A DNA stretch of 64,000 nt from Hyphomicrobiales bacterium (GCA_900467745.1 UBQW01000009.1:1-64000); one strand, 5' to 3'. Counted from the first letter of the stretch, positions 53,367-62,361 are shown. The notes: generated from the letters alone by a model not told the origin. Made by a program: numbers and translations.

Positions 53367-54128
53367 TCAGGCCGCCGGCAGTCTCGAGATCGGCACGACG
53401 TCGTCCGCTTCGCCGCCGCGGTCCATGGCCATTTCATCGGCCAGCTGGCGGATGTGGTTGAAGTCCGTCGGGCCGTCGAAAACCGCGCCGCCGAGGCGTA
53501 TGTCGAGCGAAAGCGGTGCGTCGCCGGCGGTGAATGCCGCCTGTTCGCAGCGGCGGCGGATGCGCATGCCGACATCCTGGGCGTTCTCGATCGTGGCACC
53601 GGGCAGGAACACGCCGAGCTCGTTGGTCGCGAGACGCGCAACGAGGTCGCCGGAGCGCACCGACGACTGGGTGATTGCGGCAAGCGACTGCATCACCGTG
53701 TCTGCCCATTGCGGTCCGTAGCGGCGGCTGATGGCGTCGAGCGTGTCGATCACGACGGCGATCATCACGCCGCCGGCGTCGGTAGAGATTCGCTTGCGGC
53801 GGTCGATATAGTGTTCGACGGCTGCTGCGAAGGCTGTTCCGTTGAGTGTCTTGGTAACGCTGTCGTGCCGCTGAGAATAGTTAACGGCTTCCTGCAGTTT
53901 TCTGAGCTCGTTATTCTTGATCTGCAGCATCATCAGCAGCGGAAATGCAACAAACAGCGAAATAGCGGTGGCTCCGACGAATCCAACCAAAAATGGTCGC
54001 TCCGGCATCAGAAGGTTTAAGATAAGTAAAAAACCGACCGAGAAGGCCGCGAAGCAGATCGAGACGATCGATGCTATGCGCAGTGCGGAAAGGTTTGTTG
54101 CGGATTGGTAACGCTGACGGAATTTCAT
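53367..54128 (-). CDS. Membrane protein with degenerate GGDEF domain and intact I-site
   Basis: A 253-residue inner-membrane protein. Two transmembrane helices (residues ~16-40 and 46-70) are joined by only about five periplasmic residues; the rest is a cytoplasmic GGDEF fold (from KTLNGTAFAAAVEHYIDRRK). The active-site GGDEF is replaced by ATNEL (167-171), so cyclase activity is not expected, but RSGD (158-161) sits exactly where the allosteric RxxD I-site of active cyclases lies (compare WspR RSSDLAARYGGEEF). It should therefore bind c-di-GMP without making it. Lying between adhesin and secretion operon, it is the candidate c-di-GMP receptor of the system. Confidence 0.8.
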   Translation of the reverse strand: MKFRQRYQSATNLSALRIASIVSICFAAFSVGFLLILNLLMPERPFLVGFVGATAISLFVAFPLLMMLQIKNNELRKLQEAVNYSQRHDSVTKTLNGTAFAAAVEHYIDRRKRISTDAGGVMIAVVIDTLDAISRRYGPQWADTVMQSLAAITQSSVRSGDLVARLATNELGVFLPGATIENAQDVGMRIRRRCEQAAFTAGDAPLSLDIRLGGAVFDGPTDFNHIRQLADEMAMDRGGEADDVVPISRLPAA

Positions 54129-54363
54129 CGCGGGGCAGGTCCCTGTGGAAGTAACGGCAGATAAACACGGACGGGAAAAGTTGGCGTTAAAAAACCCTGT
54201 AAAATTCTAGCTTTAGCTATTGATACTTGGGAATTAACCGTCTCCGCAGGAAAGACCTGTGCCGCAATTGGAATGTGGAAAAATAGGTGTTACTTGTTTG
54301 CCGAATGAAAGCGTTCGGTATACGGGTTCACTCGGTGAATTTAGATGTTGAGGGGCATCCGTC
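54129..54363. promoter_or_regulatory. Divergent region between degenerate GGDEF gene and secretion operon
   Basis: AT-rich 235-bp spacer carrying promoters of both the leftward GGDEF gene and the rightward TolC-ABC-HlyD operon. GAGGGG lies eight bases before the TTG start of tolC. No clear operator was identified. Confidence 0.5.
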
Positions 54364-55806
54364 TTGTTTAAAACCAAAAGCATTATTGCAGCATTGTCTG
54401 CCACTGTTGCTCTGAATTTCTCGTTTTCCGTCGACGCCAACGCCATGTCGTTGCAGCAGGCCATCGAAACGACGATGAAAACCAATCCGCAGATACTTCA
54501 GGCTGCAAAAGACAAAGAAGCAATCGAGTTTGAACTTCGTCAGGCGCGCGGGCTATACTTGCCGTCGGTTGACCTGGAGAGTGGCATCGGCCGCCGCCGG
54601 TTGTCGAATTCCTCGACGGGCACGCTGAGCTCCGACCATGACTACCTGTCGCCAGGCGATGTCGGCGTCACGGTCACGCAGACGCTGTTTGATGGCGGCG
54701 CGCGCAAGTCGCAGGTCGATCAGCAGGCATCGCGCGTCGATGGCGCCTCCTTCCGGGTCCTTGAGCGCTCCGAAGCACTGGCGCTCGAAGTAACCCAGGA
54801 TTACCTGGAATATATGCTGCAAAATCAGATCGTTGCCGCCGCGAAGGAAAACGTTTCCTTCCACACGGCGATGGTCGGCGATATCAATGAAAGCATCCGC
54901 GGCGGCGCGCTCACCGATGCCGACCGTCTTCAGGGCAGCGAACGTCTGCAGGCCGCCAAGGCCCGCATGCGCGAAGCGCTCGAGGAGCTGGAAGCAACGA
55001 AGATCCGCTTCATGAAGGCCGTCGGCCAGCCGATCGTCAATGCCCAGACCCCGCCTTCGGTCGCCAAGTATATCCCGAAGACGCTCGGCGATGCACTGTT
55101 CGTCGCCAACAAGAACAGCCCGCGCATCTTCTCGGCCAACGCCGATGTTGACGCGGCCGATGCCGGCGTTCGCGGCGCGCGCGCCAACTATCTGCCGAAG
55201 GTCAATCTCGAGGGTACTGCTCGCGTCGGTAACGACATCGACGGCGATGAAGGCAACACCAACGATTACCAGGTGCGCGTCGTCGCCCGCTGGAACCTTT
55301 ATCGCGGCGGCATCGATGTCGCCCGCGAGCAGGAGCAGATCCGCCGCGCCGGCGAAGAGCGCTATGCGCTTGCCCAGGTGCAGCGCGAGGTGAAGGAATC
55401 GGTGAGCTCCGCCTGGAACGAACGCGTCAGCCGCGGCGAGCTTTCGGGCATCCTTGCCAAGCAGTCCTCGATCAACAACCAGCTGGTCGGTTCCTACCGC
55501 GAGCAGTTCAAGGTTGGCCAGCGCTCGCTGCTCGACGTGCTCGATGCGCAGAACACCCGCTTCAACACCAAGGTGCTGGCCGATACCGCCCGCGTTGCCT
55601 CGCTGTTTGCGGAATACAAGATCCTCGCCGCATCCGGCAATCTGCTTCAGACCATGAAGCTGAAGCCGCTGGATCAGGCCAAGCCCTACGCACGAGAAGA
55701 GTTCGCTGTTCCAGCGGCCGCTCAGAATCCCGGATATGCCGAAGTCGACTCTCATCAGAAGGCTGGCATGCCTATGGACCTGCTGGCGCCGATCCGGCAG
55801 CAGTAG
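54364..55806 (+). CDS. TolC family outer-membrane protein of type I secretion
   Basis: A 480-residue TolC-like channel (LapE role). It starts with TTG after GAGGGG and opens with a signal peptide (KTKSIIAALSATVALNFSFS, cleavage after DANA). Mature repeats include SLQQAIETTMKTNPQILQAA, VGVTVTQTLFDGGARKSQV, VVARWNLYRGGIDVAREQEQ and the C-terminal GQRSLLDVLDAQNTRF, all typical TolC signatures. First gene of the operon; 20 bp to the ABC gene. Confidence 0.92.
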   Translation: MFKTKSIIAALSATVALNFSFSVDANAMSLQQAIETTMKTNPQILQAAKDKEAIEFELRQARGLYLPSVDLESGIGRRRLSNSSTGTLSSDHDYLSPGDVGVTVTQTLFDGGARKSQVDQQASRVDGASFRVLERSEALALEVTQDYLEYMLQNQIVAAAKENVSFHTAMVGDINESIRGGALTDADRLQGSERLQAAKARMREALEELEATKIRFMKAVGQPIVNAQTPPSVAKYIPKTLGDALFVANKNSPRIFSANADVDAADAGVRGARANYLPKVNLEGTARVGNDIDGDEGNTNDYQVRVVARWNLYRGGIDVAREQEQIRRAGEERYALAQVQREVKESVSSAWNERVSRGELSGILAKQSSINNQLVGSYREQFKVGQRSLLDVLDAQNTRFNTKVLADTARVASLFAEYKILAASGNLLQTMKLKPLDQAKPYAREEFAVPAAAQNPGYAEVDSHQKAGMPMDLLAPIRQQ

Positions 55807-55826
55807 TAGTCAGGTGACCATAGAAC

Positions 55827-58247
55827 ATGCGGAACGTTGCATCTGAGACGAACGGCAGCATGCCGCTTCAAACATTCAAGGCCGCGTTCAAGTCCGTGGC
55901 AGCGTTCTATGGTCGACCAAGCTCCGATACGGTGCTCTTCTCCGGCCTTCCGGATGAGATCACCGAATCGCTTGAGGGCGATGATGTCGAGCAGATGGCC
56001 GAGCGCATCGGCCTTCAGGTCATCAAGCATCCGGAGCGCGATTGCCGGCTGGGCAATTTCGATTGTCCTGCCATCGTCGCATTCGCCGATGGCGGCGTGC
56101 TCCCGCTCTTGGAGATGGCCGAGGACGGCTCTTACATCACCGACATCGTTCCCGTCGCCGGCGTTTCCTCGCGTCTGTCGCGCGAGGATCTGATCGCGCT
56201 GAAGCCCGAGACGGCCTTCGCCTTCACGCTCTATTATCAGAACGCGTCGGAAGAGGCGCTTGTTGGTAATGCCGTCGAGATCGAAAAGCGCCATTGGCTG
56301 GCAACGACGCTGGCGCCTTACTGGCGCACCTATGTCCGCGTCATGGTGGCAGCGCTGTTCATCAATCTGATCGCGCTCGGCTCGCCGCTGTTTACCATGA
56401 ACGTCTATGACCGCGTTCTGCCCAACAAGGCGATCCCGACGCTCTGGGTCCTCGCCGCAGGCATCACGCTTGCCTATCTCTTTGATTTTCTGCTGAAAAC
56501 AGCGCGCTCCTCGCTGATCGATTATGCCGGTCGCAAGGCGGATCTGCGCCTGTCGCAGATGCTCTTCGACAAGGTGCTGAACTCGACGCTGGCCTCGCGC
56601 CCGATGTCGACGGGCGAATATGCCAACCGCGTCACGCAGTATGAGTTCGTGCGTGAGTTCTTCACCTCGAACACGATCGGCGTCATCATCGACAGCCTTT
56701 TCGTCTTCATCTTCCTCGCCGTCATCTATCTGATCTCCGGCTGGCTGGTCATTATCCCCGCCGTGGCCTTCGTGCTCTCGGTCGTGATCGGTCTCTATGC
56801 CCAGGCCGCGATCGGCAAGCGCATGGCGACCGCCGCCAACGAGGCCTCGCGCCGCCAGTCGTTGCTGGTCGAAACCATCTCGACGATCGAGACGCTGAAG
56901 AGCCTGCGCGCCGAAGCCACCATGCTGCGCCGCTGGCAGGAGCTGACGAAATACTCCAGCCGCACCAGCGAAGAGATCAAGCACGTCTCCACAAACGCCA
57001 TCAACATGACCATGTTCGTGCAGCAGATGGTGAGCGTTCTGATCGTCATCGCCGGCACCTATGAGTTCTCGGAAGGCCGCATCGCCATGGGCGCGATCGT
57101 CGCCACCGTCATGCTGGCCAGCCGCGCCGGCGCGCCGCTCGGCCAGATCGCCATGACCCTGGCGCGCTTCCGCCAGGCCACCATGTCGCTGCGCATCCTC
57201 GACAAGATCATGGAACAGCCTGATGACCGCCCCTCGACGGTCGGCTTCGTCAATCGCGAGATCACCCGCGGCGCCTTCTCGTTCCAGGATGTCTCGTTCC
57301 AGTATCCGGGCTCGGATTACCCCGTCATCAACAAGCTGTCCTTCAACGTCAATCCCGGCGAACGCATCGGCATCATCGGCCGCATCGGCTCCGGCAAGAC
57401 GACCCTCGGGCGCCTGCTGGATGGCCTCTTCGCGCCATCAGGCGGCCGCGTGCTGATCGATGGTGTGGATATCCGCCAGTATCATATGGCCGAAGTGCGC
57501 GCCAATGTCGCCGTCGCCGGCCAGTCCTCCGATCTGTTCTCCGGAACGGTGAAGGAAAACCTGCTGCTCGGCCGCGCCGACGCCACCGATGAGGACCTGC
57601 TCGAAGTCGCCCGCATGACCGGGGTCGACGAGTTCGTCGGCACTCATCCGCGCGGCTTCGACATGCCGGTTGGCGAGCGCGGCAGCAATTTGTCGAGCGG
57701 CCAGAAGCAGGCGCTCACCATTGCCCGTCTGCTCCTCACGCGCCCCAAGGTCGTCTTCCTCGACGAGCCCTCGGGGGCCATGGACCTCGCGACCGAGCGC
57801 AACCTGATCGCCCGTCTCTCCAAGGCCTTCGATCGCAAGACGACGCTGATCATCGCCACCCATCGCTACAGCATGCTGGATCTCGTCGATCGCCTGATCG
57901 TTATCGACAAGGGCCGCATCATTGCCGATGGTCCGAAGCAGGCCGTCATCGAAGCCATGCAGCGCAAGCCCGGCGCACCCGCGGCGGCCGTGGCCCCGCA
58001 GGCCGTCGCCCCGCAGGCCGTGCCGGTTGCAAGGCAGGCTCCGGTCACGCCGGTCGCCATGTCCGTCGCTCCGGTCACCTCAGTCGCGCCGGCGCCGGCA
58101 GGCTCGGCCGCCATGCCGGTCGCGCAAGTGGCAACCGCTGCTCCGTCCCATCCGATCCCGGTTGCATCCGTCGCCTCCGGCGCGCCTGTCGGCCCGGCGG
58201 CTGCTGCGAACGTGACGCCCATCGTACCGGGGGTTAAGCTGTCATGA
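55827..58247 (+). CDS. Type I secretion ABC transporter (LapB/PrtD-like) with C-terminal tail
   Basis: An 806-residue ABC exporter. Residues ~15-145 form a degenerate C39-peptidase-like domain lacking the catalytic Cys, as in LapB; the membrane domain follows (~165-450), then the ATPase with Walker A GRIGSGKTT (518-526), signature LSSGQKQ (622) and Walker B VVFLDEPSGAMD. The protein carries an unusual ~94-residue Ala/Pro/Val-rich tail (residues ~713-806). The stop overlaps the HlyD start by 4 bp (ATGA). It should energise export of the adhesin. Confidence 0.92.
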   Translation: MRNVASETNGSMPLQTFKAAFKSVAAFYGRPSSDTVLFSGLPDEITESLEGDDVEQMAERIGLQVIKHPERDCRLGNFDCPAIVAFADGGVLPLLEMAEDGSYITDIVPVAGVSSRLSREDLIALKPETAFAFTLYYQNASEEALVGNAVEIEKRHWLATTLAPYWRTYVRVMVAALFINLIALGSPLFTMNVYDRVLPNKAIPTLWVLAAGITLAYLFDFLLKTARSSLIDYAGRKADLRLSQMLFDKVLNSTLASRPMSTGEYANRVTQYEFVREFFTSNTIGVIIDSLFVFIFLAVIYLISGWLVIIPAVAFVLSVVIGLYAQAAIGKRMATAANEASRRQSLLVETISTIETLKSLRAEATMLRRWQELTKYSSRTSEEIKHVSTNAINMTMFVQQMVSVLIVIAGTYEFSEGRIAMGAIVATVMLASRAGAPLGQIAMTLARFRQATMSLRILDKIMEQPDDRPSTVGFVNREITRGAFSFQDVSFQYPGSDYPVINKLSFNVNPGERIGIIGRIGSGKTTLGRLLDGLFAPSGGRVLIDGVDIRQYHMAEVRANVAVAGQSSDLFSGTVKENLLLGRADATDEDLLEVARMTGVDEFVGTHPRGFDMPVGERGSNLSSGQKQALTIARLLLTRPKVVFLDEPSGAMDLATERNLIARLSKAFDRKTTLIIATHRYSMLDLVDRLIVIDKGRIIADGPKQAVIEAMQRKPGAPAAAVAPQAVAPQAVPVARQAPVTPVAMSVAPVTSVAPAPAGSAAMPVAQVATAAPSHPIPVASVASGAPVGPAAAANVTPIVPGVKLS

Positions 58248-59533
58248 AGAACAAGCACGACAACCCGCCCTTTCTCGCCCGCGCCATTCTCGGCCTCGTG
58301 GCGCTCGTCATCGCCAGCTTCGTCGCCTGGGCGGCGATTGCCAAGATCAACGAGATCGCCCGCGGCGAAGGCAAGGTCATTCCCGTCTCGAAGACGCAGA
58401 TCATTCAGTCGTCGGAACCCGGCGTCGTCCAGCAGATCGCCGTCGTTCTCGGCCAGGTCGTGCGCAAGGGCCAGCTCCTGGTCCAGCTCGACAACACCAC
58501 CACCACCTCGACGCTTGGTGAATCCGTCGCCAAGGCCCGAGCGCTCGGCGCCAAGGTGGCGCGCCTGAAGCTCGAGGAAGAGGGCAAGTACGACGAGCCC
58601 TACAATTGCCCTGAGGATATTCTGGCCGTCGCCAAGGAAGTCTGCGCCAACGAAGCCCAGCTTTTCGCCGCCGATCGGGCCAGCTACACCAACAAGCTTG
58701 GCGTGCTCAAGGAGCGCGTCCGCCAGCGCGAGAACGAACTCAGCGAGGCGCACGCCAATATCGACCGCCTGACGCAGAACATCGACGGCGCCCAGCGCCA
58801 GTACGACCTGATCAGCCCGCTCGCCAAGAAGAAGCTGGTGGCCGAGACCGAAGTCTTGAAGACCGAGCGCGACCTCACCGATCAGCAGGGCCAGCTCAAG
58901 GTCTACCAGGAAAGCATCGATCGCCTTCAGGCCGCCGTGCAGGAAGCCAAGCTGCAGCTCGGCGATCTCGCGCTCGAACTGCGCCAGCAGGCGCTGACGG
59001 ACAAGGCGCAGGCGCTGGCCGAGCTCTCGGTCGTCGACGAAACCGTGCGCGGTGCGTCCGATCGCGTCAAGCGCACCGACATCCGCTCGCCTGTCGATGG
59101 CATCGTCAACACGCTCGAGGTCAACACGATCGGCGCCTATGTCGATCCCGGCCGCGTCATCGCCGGCATCGTTCCGACCGCCGATACGCTGCTCGTCGAA
59201 GCCAAGATCTCGCCGCGCGATGTCGCCTTCATCCGCCGTGGCCAGCCGGCCATCGTCAAGATCACGGCTTACGACTTCTCGATCTTCGGCGGCCTCGAAG
59301 GTATCGTTGAAAACATCTCGGCCGACAGTCTGGTGGAGAAGGAAAAGGGCGAGACCTACTATCTCGTGCAGGTCAAGACCGACAAGTCGGAGCTCTCGCG
59401 CGACGGCAAGACCTATCCGATCATCCCGGGCATGGTTGCCTCGGTCGAGATCATGACCGGCAGCAAGACCGTGCTCAGCTATCTCATGAAGCCGATCAAC
59501 AAGGCGCGCACCGAAGCGCTGACGGAGCGCTGA
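58244..59533 (+). CDS. HlyD family membrane-fusion protein of type I secretion
   Basis: A 429-residue periplasmic adaptor (LapC role). One N-terminal transmembrane helix (FLARAILGLVALVIASFVAW), the lipoyl half-motif GEGKVIPVSKTQIIQSSEPG, a long coiled coil (KERVRQRENELSEAHANIDR and on) and the closing IRSPVDGIVNTLEVNTIGAY with beta-barrel. It links the ABC ATPase to TolC. Overlap with the upstream gene suggests fixed stoichiometry. Confidence 0.92.
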   Translation: MKNKHDNPPFLARAILGLVALVIASFVAWAAIAKINEIARGEGKVIPVSKTQIIQSSEPGVVQQIAVVLGQVVRKGQLLVQLDNTTTTSTLGESVAKARALGAKVARLKLEEEGKYDEPYNCPEDILAVAKEVCANEAQLFAADRASYTNKLGVLKERVRQRENELSEAHANIDRLTQNIDGAQRQYDLISPLAKKKLVAETEVLKTERDLTDQQGQLKVYQESIDRLQAAVQEAKLQLGDLALELRQQALTDKAQALAELSVVDETVRGASDRVKRTDIRSPVDGIVNTLEVNTIGAYVDPGRVIAGIVPTADTLLVEAKISPRDVAFIRRGQPAIVKITAYDFSIFGGLEGIVENISADSLVEKEKGETYYLVQVKTDKSELSRDGKTYPIIPGMVASVEIMTGSKTVLSYLMKPINKARTEALTER

Positions 59534-59535
59534 CC

Positions 59536-60195
59536 ATGCTGATCGTCAAGCCCGGAATGCAGGACGCAACCGATCTCGAACCGACCGACGAGCAACTGCC
59601 CGCGATCGATGCCGAAGAGATCGAACCGCGTTTCCGAGCCGTGGCTGGTCGTGGCGGCGAGCGTCGCGGCATCCGGCTGGAGCGTATCTATTGGGACGGC
59701 CTCAGCCGCATGTCGGCCTCCGGCAAGATGTCGACCGCCGACCTCGTGCACTACACCGCCTCGCAGATGCCGGAATCCGGCAATCTCGCCTCGCTTCTGC
59801 GCGTCTTGAGCCTGAAATGGGCGCTGCGCCGGCTGGATACGGTCGAGGACATTTCCTCGCTCGCCAATGTCAACGCCATCATCCAGGCCTCTCCGTCGCC
59901 GGCGATCCTTTTGACGCATGAGAAGAAGGTGCAGCTCTTCAACGACGCCTTCCTGTCGATGCTGCGCCAGCGCCTGCCGCTCGGCGATCTCGCGCAGCTG
60001 ACCAAGAGCCTGCGCTTCTCGATCGACACCCAGATCGAAGAAGCCATCGCCACCCTGTCGCGCAACAAGGGCAAGACGCTCGCCACCGGCTTCACCATCG
60101 CCGTCGGCACACAGACTTTGAAGGGCCAGATCAACCTGGCGCTGGCGCCGACGCACGAGAAGTCGATGCTGATCGGCTACATCTCCCGCTACTGA
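59536..60195 (+). CDS. RHH-PAS protein of the adhesin secretion operon
   Basis: A 219-residue protein of unusual make-up. Residues ~40-100 resemble the RHH_4 ribbon-helix-helix domain (ERRGIRLERIYWDGLSRMSA, SGKMSTADLVHYTASQMPES, NLASLLRVLSLKWAL). Residues ~110-205 look like a PAS domain (VNAIIQASPSPAILLTHEKK VQLFNDAFLSMLRQ). No known fusion of this type was recalled. It starts two bases after hlyD and is the last gene of the operon. A DNA-binding or membrane-associated sensor that tunes the adhesin system is plausible; no partner is visible. Confidence 0.75.
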   Translation: MLIVKPGMQDATDLEPTDEQLPAIDAEEIEPRFRAVAGRGGERRGIRLERIYWDGLSRMSASGKMSTADLVHYTASQMPESGNLASLLRVLSLKWALRRLDTVEDISSLANVNAIIQASPSPAILLTHEKKVQLFNDAFLSMLRQRLPLGDLAQLTKSLRFSIDTQIEEAIATLSRNKGKTLATGFTIAVGTQTLKGQINLALAPTHEKSMLIGYISRY

Positions 60196-60201
60196 TCCAC
60201 C

Positions 60202-60594
60202 TCAATCCTCGAAACGCCCCGCCGCATCCCGGTCGCGCTCGTACCGATGCTTCGACGGAAACGCCGGAAGCCACCCTTCGCGGCGGATGGTCCACAGCTC
60301 ATACGTCGGCTGAAACTGATCCTTCTGATCAAACGACCCGAGATTGACCTCGACCTCATCGCCGCTCCGCCCAAACACCGGCGACCCGCAGCGCGGGCAG
60401 AAGAACCGCCCATTATACTCCCCCGTCTCCCCCTCGACCCGCACCGCATCCTCGGGAAAGATCGCCGAGGCATGAAACAGCGCCCCATGATGCTTGCGGC
60501 AATCCAGGCAATGACAGATGCCGACCCGATAGGGCGCACCGGATACAGTCAAACGAACGCGGCCGCAGAGGCATCCTCCGGTAAACTGATCCAT
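60202..60594 (-). CDS. GFA family zinc protein (CENP-V/formaldehyde-activating type)
   Basis: A 130-residue GFA-domain protein. Zinc/glutathione motifs: GGCLCGRVRL, CHCLDCRKHHG and FFCPRCGSPVF. Family members bind zinc and may react glutathione with aldehydes; the exact role is uncertain. It converges on the RHH-PAS gene. Confidence 0.9.
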   Translation of the reverse strand: MDQFTGGCLCGRVRLTVSGAPYRVGICHCLDCRKHHGALFHASAIFPEDAVRVEGETGEYNGRFFCPRCGSPVFGRSGDEVEVNLGSFDQKDQFQPTYELWTIRREGWLPAFPSKHRYERDRDAAGRFED

Positions 60595-60771
60595 GGTGTT
60601 TCTCCTCCAAACGCGCAGGAAGAGCTATGTAGAGTGATATGGCATCATGGCAATTCTTGCTTAAATGGCGGCGTCATTCATCTGTGGGCGCCTTGCGGAA
60701 ATACACTAAATAATTGCTGTGAGAGGAGTGATATGCAGATCTTGTTTCCGCGAATATCAGAAGGGGGCCAG

Positions 60772-61305
60772 ATGATTCTTCGTACTTTTCGGTGGGTATC
60801 GACCGCCGCCGTGGTCGCAGCGACCTTAGCCGCATGCGTGCCGGGCAGGGCGTCCTTCTATCAGAACGCGTTGCCCGAAGCGCTTGGAACAACTGACATT
60901 CTGGTTTTGGGAAGCGATGCAAGCTGGTTCGACATGGTCCTTCCGATACGCCGCGAAGGATGCGGCGCAGTCGTCTTCCGGCTGTCCCCGGAAACCATCG
61001 CGAAAATCCGCCAACAGGGGTTGGCGTTTTTCCAGGATGCGCGGCAGGCGCGAGGCTATGATGCCAATAGTGCCAAGGGTCGCTACTATGCATACGCGGC
61101 TTGGCAGGCGACCCCGGCACCGGAAGGCTGGTTCGGCGACGGTGCTGTTGCCGGCTCCCTTTCTTGCGCGGGCGTCGCCAACGACTTGATCCGGAAGATC
61201 ACCGAGGGCGGCAAGGGGACCGAGGGCTACTTCACCACAAAAAGCGAAGCGCAGCTTATTGTGCTGCCGCAGGAACAGATCGCTATTTACACCTACTTCG
61301 GCTAG
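60772..61305 (+). CDS. Hypothetical lipoprotein
   Basis: A 177-residue predicted lipoprotein: signal MILRTFRWVSTAAVVAATLA with lipobox LAAC. The ATG at 60772 follows GGGGG; an ATG at 60733 would precede a poorer signal. The mature domain (residues ~30-177) contains TTDILVLGSDASWFDMVLPI and two Cys; no family recognised. Confidence 0.65.
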   Translation: MILRTFRWVSTAAVVAATLAACVPGRASFYQNALPEALGTTDILVLGSDASWFDMVLPIRREGCGAVVFRLSPETIAKIRQQGLAFFQDARQARGYDANSAKGRYYAYAAWQATPAPEGWFGDGAVAGSLSCAGVANDLIRKITEGGKGTEGYFTTKSEAQLIVLPQEQIAIYTYFG

Positions 61306-61424
61306 CCCAGCCGCCGTCATTCCACGTCCCTACATTCATCCTTGGCGCCGACGCGACCCTACCGCAAGCGTCACCCACCCCGCAAAAAGTTTCAGGGGAG
61401 GGCGGCTTTCGCCTCTGTAAAGAT

Positions 61425-61483
61425 ATTCACCCATGTGGTTGACTATCTCTCGGATATGCGTATATTCAACCACATGGGTGAAT
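61425..61483. promoter_or_regulatory. Duplicated ArsR-type operator
   Basis: Inverted repeat with 18-bp perfect arms: ATTCACCCATGTGGTTGA (61425-61442) and TCAACCACATGGGTGAAT (61466-61483), 23-bp spacer. Each arm is itself a near-palindrome TTCANCCA-N2-TGGNTGA(A). The right arm overlaps the ribosome-binding region of the ArsR gene, so autorepression is expected. Confidence 0.8.
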
Positions 61484-61486
61484 GAA

Positions 61487-61810
61487 ATGGATGAAGATGC
61501 ACTGTCACGGATATTGAAGGCCGCGGGGGATACCACGCGGCGGCAGATCCTGACGCTCCTCGTGCAAGAGGGGCCTCTCAGGGTGACGGGGCTCGCTGCT
61601 CATTTCGACATGTCCCTGAATTCCGTCTCCAAGCACATCAAGGTTCTGGAGGAGGCGGGGCTGGTCACCCGGCGTACTTTGGGCCGCGAGCATTTCATTG
61701 CCGCGGAGCTTGAACCGCTGAGACTGACGGAAGACTGGTTCGCGCAACTGAAGTCGATATGGGAGCTGCGCCTGACGGCGTTGGAAGAGTTACTCGTTTC
61801 AAAGGAGTGA
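61487..61810 (+). CDS. ArsR family transcriptional regulator
   Basis: A 107-residue winged-helix protein: DEDALSRILKAAGDTTRRQI LTLL and VTGLAAHFDMSLNSVSKHIK VLEEAGLVTRRTLGREHF in pieces. No metal-binding cysteines are seen, so it is not an arsenic sensor of the classical kind. It is co-transcribed with an SRPBCC gene 4 bp downstream, the frequent ArsR-SRPBCC (AHSA1) pairing. Confidence 0.92.
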   Translation: MDEDALSRILKAAGDTTRRQILTLLVQEGPLRVTGLAAHFDMSLNSVSKHIKVLEEAGLVTRRTLGREHFIAAELEPLRLTEDWFAQLKSIWELRLTALEELLVSKE

Positions 61811-61814
61811 AGTC

Positions 61815-62243
61815 ATGTCCGAACTTGAACTGACGGTAAGCCGCAAGATCGCCGCCTCGCGCGAAAAGATTTTCAACGCCTGGCTCTCGCCAACAGCGCT
61901 GGCGAAATTCATGAAGACGCCATCGGGCAATTTCGACGCCCGAGATGTCACCACCGATCCGGTCAAGGGCGGACGCTTCATGATCGTCATGGTGACATCA
62001 GAGCGCGAGATCCCGCATTCCGGCACCTATCTCGAAGTCGATCCCTATTCGCGCCTGTCCTTCACCTGGGAATCCCCGCATTCGCTGGATGACAGCGTCG
62101 TCACCATCGATCTCAAGGAGATCGACCCCGAAACGACGGAGTTGACGCTGAAGCAGGTGAAATTCCGCAGCGAAGGCGCGCGCGACGGCCATATCCAGGG
62201 CTGGACCTCGATCCTCGGCGAACTCGACAAATATCTCGGCTAA
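61815..62243 (+). CDS. SRPBCC (AHSA1-like) domain protein
   Basis: A 142-residue SRPBCC/START-fold protein: SRKIAASREKIFNAWLSPTA, GGRFMIVMV and YLEVDPYSRLSFTWESP. Proteins of this fold bind small hydrophobic ligands; often encoded with ArsR regulators. RBS AAGGAG precedes the start. Confidence 0.9.
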   Translation: MSELELTVSRKIAASREKIFNAWLSPTALAKFMKTPSGNFDARDVTTDPVKGGRFMIVMVTSEREIPHSGTYLEVDPYSRLSFTWESPHSLDDSVVTIDLKEIDPETTELTLKQVKFRSEGARDGHIQGWTSILGELDKYLG

Positions 62244-62256
62244 GTCACGGGGCCGA

Positions 62257-62292
62257 CATGAAAAAGCCGCCGGCAATGCAGCGCCGGCGGCT
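62257..62292 (-). terminator. Terminator of the LapG-like protease gene
   Basis: AGCCGCCGGC - AATGCAGC - GCCGGCGGCT: a 10-bp GC stem. On the minus strand it is followed by TTTTTCATG, so it terminates the leftward protease gene and may serve the convergent SRPBCC gene too. Confidence 0.8.
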
Positions 62293-62361
62293 CCATTTCG
62301 CCTCGGTATCGAAGCGGGATGCGAGAGGAGGCCAGCCCCGGCCCTCGCCATTGCCTTCAGA

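Noticed and set aside
53028..54020. A 330-codon rightward frame over the spacer and the degenerate GGDEF gene
   Set aside because: Reads through the CCTCAAG repeat and is antisense to a gene with clear GGDEF-fold homology.
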